Below are positions 7,283 through 9,364 of a stretch of 9,364 nt of DNA, piece by piece; within the stretch, counting starts at the first letter, position 1, and every line of letters begins with the position of its first letter. Source of the DNA: Caldilineaceae bacterium (lineage in GTDB: Bacteria; Chloroflexota; Anaerolineae; Caldilineales; Caldilineaceae); the NCBI GenBank assembly GCA_028819675.1, contig JAPPKT010000636.1:1-9364 (forward strand). Reading direction: 5' to 3'. Below the pieces are notes generated by a model. The model saw only the letters and a program-made list of their open reading frames with translations, did no database searches and had not been told where the DNA came from. The position numbers and the translations under genes were made by a program.

Positions 7283-7490
7283 GTCGGTAAAGGGATGTCC
7301 CTTACCGGGAGGGAGGACATGCAGGATGGGGACGCCGATGCGGTTGTTGCAGTAGGCGTTTTCAAAAAGCTTGCCCTTCTCGGCAAGGCTGACGAGGTTG
7401 AGCGTTTGCACAAAGGGGGCGGCCGCAGCAACCAGTGACGGCGGGATCGTGCTCATCGCTCACTTTCGGAAGAATGTTCGGTCTCTTCAT
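7283..7490 (-). pseudogene. Type I sulfatase, frameshifted 5' remnant
   Basis: Sulfatases hydrolyse sulfate esters using a formylglycine made from the Cys of a C-x-P-x-R motif. From the ATG at 7488-7490 the frame reads MKRPNIL, then VSDEHDPAVTGC, matching a sulfatase N-terminus including the metal-binding Asp region. At a run of five C (7415-7419) the similarity jumps frame and continues as PFVQTLNLVSLAEKG and KLFENAYCNNRIGVP, close to the usual TPNLDRLAEKG...FENAYCNNPICVPSR. The formylglycine Cys codon has become GGC (Gly, 7334-7336). An extra base near 7327 then shifts the remaining signature, where SCMSSL stands for SRASFL. Further shifts follow and similarity fades by about 7283. With two or more frameshifts and a lost active-site Cys, this cannot encode a working enzyme. 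The rest of a sulfatase (normally 450-500 residues) is absent. Confidence 0.75.
7285..7307. repeat. Imperfect inverted repeat inside the sulfatase relic
   Basis: The plus strand reads CGGTAAAGGGA, TG, TCCCTTACCG. The arms pair over 10 bases with one bulged A. Neither strand has a T-run after it, so it is not an intrinsic terminator. Its position in a decayed coding region suggests it arose by chance or is a small palindromic element. Confidence 0.4.
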
Positions 7491-7600
7491 TTGGGTTGCG
7501 TGCCAGGATTGGGGAGAGCGGGCAATACCTGGCCCATGGAGAGACAGCCCGGCATCAAGATTTCAGATGTTTACTCCCCAACCGGCTGCATCCAACACAC

Positions 7601-8428
7601 TTACCAAGCCAACTGTTCACTTGGCTGCATTTCGATTTCGGGCTTGCCATCAACGTCGACCCAGCGGCCGCACAGGTCTCCTCCCTCGCTGATTCCCAGA
7701 TTGACCTCTGTCCCGTCCATGCGGAAGATGGGGTGGTAGTACTTGGCGACCTGGTGGGCCTCGCCGGCGATGTAGTGGCCGATCAGGGCGCGGCGGAAGC
7801 GGTCCGAGGTTGTGTTTGGGAAGCTGCCGTGGACGACCTGGCCGTTGAAGAAGACGACGTCGCCGGGCTTCATAATTACGGGTTGGGCGTCCACGTCTTC
7901 GGGCAGGTCTACGGTGACGTCGGTGAAGCTTTGGGTGGTGTCGGCTTCGGCGGTGCAGAGGAGGGGCCAGGCGTGGCTGTCGGGGACCATGCGGAGGCAG
8001 CCGTTTTCTTCGTCGCAGTCGTCGAGGGCGAGCCAGGCGGCGATGCAGGTGCCGGGCTGGACGCGCAGGTAGTGCTGGTCCTGGTGGAGGGCCTGGCCGC
8101 GGGCGCCGGGAGGCTTGAAGTAGAGCATTGTCTGCACGGCGAAGGGTTCGCGGCCGAGCATGGCGGTCATGCAGTCGCGCAGGCGGCTGTCCAGCATCCA
8201 GTTCCAGCTGAGTTTATCCCAGCGGTGCATGTGAATCATGCGAGGGTATTTTTTGAGCGGGTCGTTGCTGTCGTTGTCGACACCGGCGGAGTCGCCGGGG
8301 TAGGAGCCGGCGGCTCTAAGGTCCATGAAGTGCTGGCGGAAACCCCGGACCTCGGCCTCAGAAAAGAGACCGGGGACATTGAGGAAGCCTTGGTTATCGA
8401 ATTGGGTCTTCTGTTCTGTTGTCAGCAT
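7601..8428 (-). CDS. Phytanoyl-CoA dioxygenase (PhyH) family Fe(II)/2-oxoglutarate-dependent oxygenase
   Basis: This 275-residue cytoplasmic protein belongs to the PhyH family, which couples oxidation of 2-oxoglutarate to hydroxylation of a small molecule. The N-terminal EQKTQFDNQGFLNVPGLFSE (5-24) is the usual family opening. The iron-binding facial triad is visible as His115-x-Asp117 in ALHQDQHYLRV and His200 in VVHGSFPNTT. The 2-oxoglutarate-binding Arg is in the DRFRRAL segment at 209-215. MLYFKPPGARGQALHQDQ (101-118) and VIMKPGDVVFFNGQVVHGS (184-202) form the double-stranded beta-helix core. Length is normal and no catalytic residue is missing. It stands alone: the nearest intact gene downstream begins about 700 bases away, beyond two gene relics. 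PhyH proteins are expanded in many environmental bacteria with mostly unknown substrates, so none is assigned here. Confidence 0.92.
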   Translation of the reverse strand: MLTTEQKTQFDNQGFLNVPGLFSEAEVRGFRQHFMDLRAAGSYPGDSAGVDNDSNDPLKKYPRMIHMHRWDKLSWNWMLDSRLRDCMTAMLGREPFAVQTMLYFKPPGARGQALHQDQHYLRVQPGTCIAAWLALDDCDEENGCLRMVPDSHAWPLLCTAEADTTQSFTDVTVDLPEDVDAQPVIMKPGDVVFFNGQVVHGSFPNTTSDRFRRALIGHYIAGEAHQVAKYYHPIFRMDGTEVNLGISEGGDLCGRWVDVDGKPEIEMQPSEQLAW

Positions 8429-8804
8429 TTGGAGCGTTCTCGCGGTGCAGTCAATGACAAGGATTATGGAATTGGCAAAAGGCTATTTCGGTACGTGTGG
8501 GTCCTAGTGCTGGGTCTCCGGTGCCGAACGGGCCATTACATTGGGAAGACAGTAGTAGAAGCTGGAGTCATGGCCAATTCTACTGATTTTTCGGGTTTGT
8601 GCAAGGTCTGCAGGAAAGCGGGCGCCTCCGAGGGTTTTGCGTGGTCGGGGTCTGAATCAGGATTTTCGGAATTGATGAGGATTTTCGGGATGGCAGGCGA
8701 TCGTGTGTTGTCTGCGGGGCGGGGACTTCTGCGCGGGATGAAGAATTCGGCCAGAAGTGCTGTCAACTGCTTCGTCTACTGAATTGTGATCTTTGTGCCG
8801 CGAC
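8429..8804. other. Gene-free stretch upstream of the PhyH gene
   Basis: I see no convincing gene in these 376 bases. Two short open frames on the minus strand lack a ribosome-binding site and resemble no family, and one overlaps a tandem repeat. A CATAAT box on the minus strand at 8463-8468 could be the -10 of a PhyH promoter, but no good -35 lies at the right spacing. The stretch also holds the GGATTTTCGG repeat described separately. Confidence 0.5.
8649..8698. repeat. Short degenerate tandem repeat with GTCTGAATC head
   Basis: The plus strand has GTCTGAATC and then two copies of AGGATTTTCGG (8659-8669 and 8678-8688) at a period of 19 bases, ending in GGATGGCAGG. A related GATTTTTCGGG occurs at 8585-8595. 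The pattern of GTCTGAATC followed by iterated AGGATT resembles intergenic repeats I recall from environmental bacterial genomes, but only two clear units are present here and I could not search for other copies. Confidence 0.4.
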
Positions 8805-9092
8805 TTATTCTCTGCCAGAGTCAGGAAATATAAGTTCATGGAGTGTGGTCACGAGGCCGAATCCGAGGGCGAAGGCCATCATGAGTGCTATTCCCGATTG
8901 CTCAAGGAAAAGTTCAAAAGCAATCGAGGTGGTAGATAGGATGAGGAAGGCGAAAAACAGCCTTAACTTCATGGGCACTGCGTCCAAGCGGTCGAATATC
9001 TTTTCGATAAATCTCCCCACGACAAGCCCGACGAAACCACCGAGTATGAAGGAGAAGAGAATCGAAGTGAAATCGATTGCGTTGAAGCTCAT
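8805..9092 (-). CDS. Small hypothetical membrane protein with three predicted helices
   Basis: I do not recognise the family. The 95-residue product has three hydrophobic segments at about 9-28, 45-63 and 67-85. A charged loop (RFIEKIFDRLDAVPMKLR, 27-44) lies between the first two and there is a short acidic tail. The first helix has a glycine-rich GGFVGLVVG stretch. The frame stays open upstream to 9254, but that extension is basic, low in hydrophobic residues and composed unlike the rest. The ATG at 9090-9092, just before the first helix, is therefore the better start, although no clear ribosome-binding site precedes it. The coding stretch is visibly less GC-rich than its neighbours. The regular membrane topology argues for a real gene; no role can be assigned. 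Confidence 0.55.
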   Translation of the reverse strand: MSFNAIDFTSILFSFILGGFVGLVVGRFIEKIFDRLDAVPMKLRLFFAFLILSTTSIAFELFLEQSGIALMMAFALGFGLVTTLHELIFPDSGRE

Positions 9093-9364
9093 CGTGTATT
9101 TGTAGCTACTAAGCCATGATCTGTGTGTGCTGTGTGCGGTCTGCCTGGGCGGAAAGTAACGTCCGTATTTCCGTAGGGGACTCTCGATGGTCTTTGCGGT
9201 GAACTTTGGGCAAATCCAGGAACTGCCTCGCCTGCCTTGCCTGCGCCGGGACATAGTCGAAACCTGCCAAGTGGGGAGATGGGGGGGAAGCCCAGTCGCA
9301 GCGGGTCGTCAAGGTCATATTGCCACACACTCGATGCGGCGGGGGTTGTAGGAGAGGGGGCGTT
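9093..9364. other. Stretch without a supported gene; short 9-base-period repeat
   Basis: Several minus-strand frames are open here but none has a start, ribosome-binding site or recognisable family. At 9223-9244 the plus strand carries CTGCCTCGC, CTGCCTTGC and CTGC, a small repeat of period 9. The last 50 bases could be the 3' end of a minus-strand gene entering from the right (a frame ending IECVAI and TGA at 9315-9317), but 15 codons are too few to judge. Confidence 0.35.

Noticed and set aside
7496..8782. 428-codon plus-strand open frame
   Set aside because: It is a shadow of the PhyH gene caused by GC-rich codons. It spans the PhyH gene, the repeat and the intergenic stretches with a low-complexity product, whereas the minus strand has full Fe/2-oxoglutarate motifs.
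8536..8839. Two short minus-strand open frames (8536-8766 and 8657-8839)
   Set aside because: No ribosome-binding site, no hydrophobic or domain pattern, and both run through the tandem repeat; 8657-8839 also overlaps the end of the membrane protein gene.
9093..9254. 54-codon N-terminal extension of the small membrane protein
   Set aside because: It is Arg/Ser/Pro-rich and unlike the membrane part, and the internal ATG at 9090-9092 gives a natural start just before the first helix.
9315..9364. Possible 3' end of another minus-strand gene at the right edge
   Set aside because: Only 15 codons are visible and the other frames are also open, so it cannot be told from chance.

Overview
The window is about 9.4 kb of moderately GC-rich bacterial DNA in which every supported gene lies on the minus strand, so transcription runs from high to low coordinates. 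A Tat-type lipoprotein solute-binding protein, a fused PyrF-PyrE protein, a phytanoyl-CoA dioxygenase (PhyH) family protein and a sulfatase relic together suggest an environmental Chloroflexota bacterium (Anaerolineae/Caldilineae-like). That placement is an inference from gene repertoire, not a phylogenetic result.

Layout in the direction of transcription: (1) 9364-8805: a short stretch with no confident gene, then a small three-helix membrane protein (9092-8805). (2) 8804-8429: a gene-free stretch holding a short degenerate tandem repeat. (3) 8428-7601: an intact PhyH-family Fe(II)/2-oxoglutarate dioxygenase. (4) 7600-6884: a gene graveyard with the frameshifted 5' end of a type I sulfatase (7490-7283) and a 38-codon relic of the N-terminus of a second PhyH-like gene (7106-6990). 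(5) 6883-2442: a compact import/catabolism operon made of a Tat-exported lipoprotein, an intercistronic hairpin, two LplB/LplC-type permeases and an N-acetylneuraminate-lyase-like aldolase. (6) 2287-1: pyrimidine biosynthesis genes, a PyrF-PyrE fusion followed by pyrD, which runs off the window.

How the genes work together: the binding protein and two permeases form a CUT1-type ABC importer without its own ATPase gene here, so it probably borrows a shared MsmX-like ATPase. The aldolase, 7 bases behind the second permease, probably cleaves the imported sugar acid or a product of it. Residues matching the sialic-acid-binding positions of NanA are present, but the usual Ser of the GSTGE motif is Gly. 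The pyr genes supply three steps of de novo UMP synthesis (PyrD, PyrE, PyrF) and are probably a separate unit with their own weak promoter.

No rRNA, tRNA, CRISPR array, insertion sequence or phage gene was seen. I found no convincing wholly new system. The points most worth a second look are the sulfatase/PhyH relics, the NanA-like enzyme with its altered motif, the hairpin between the binding-protein and permease genes, and the PyrF-PyrE fusion.
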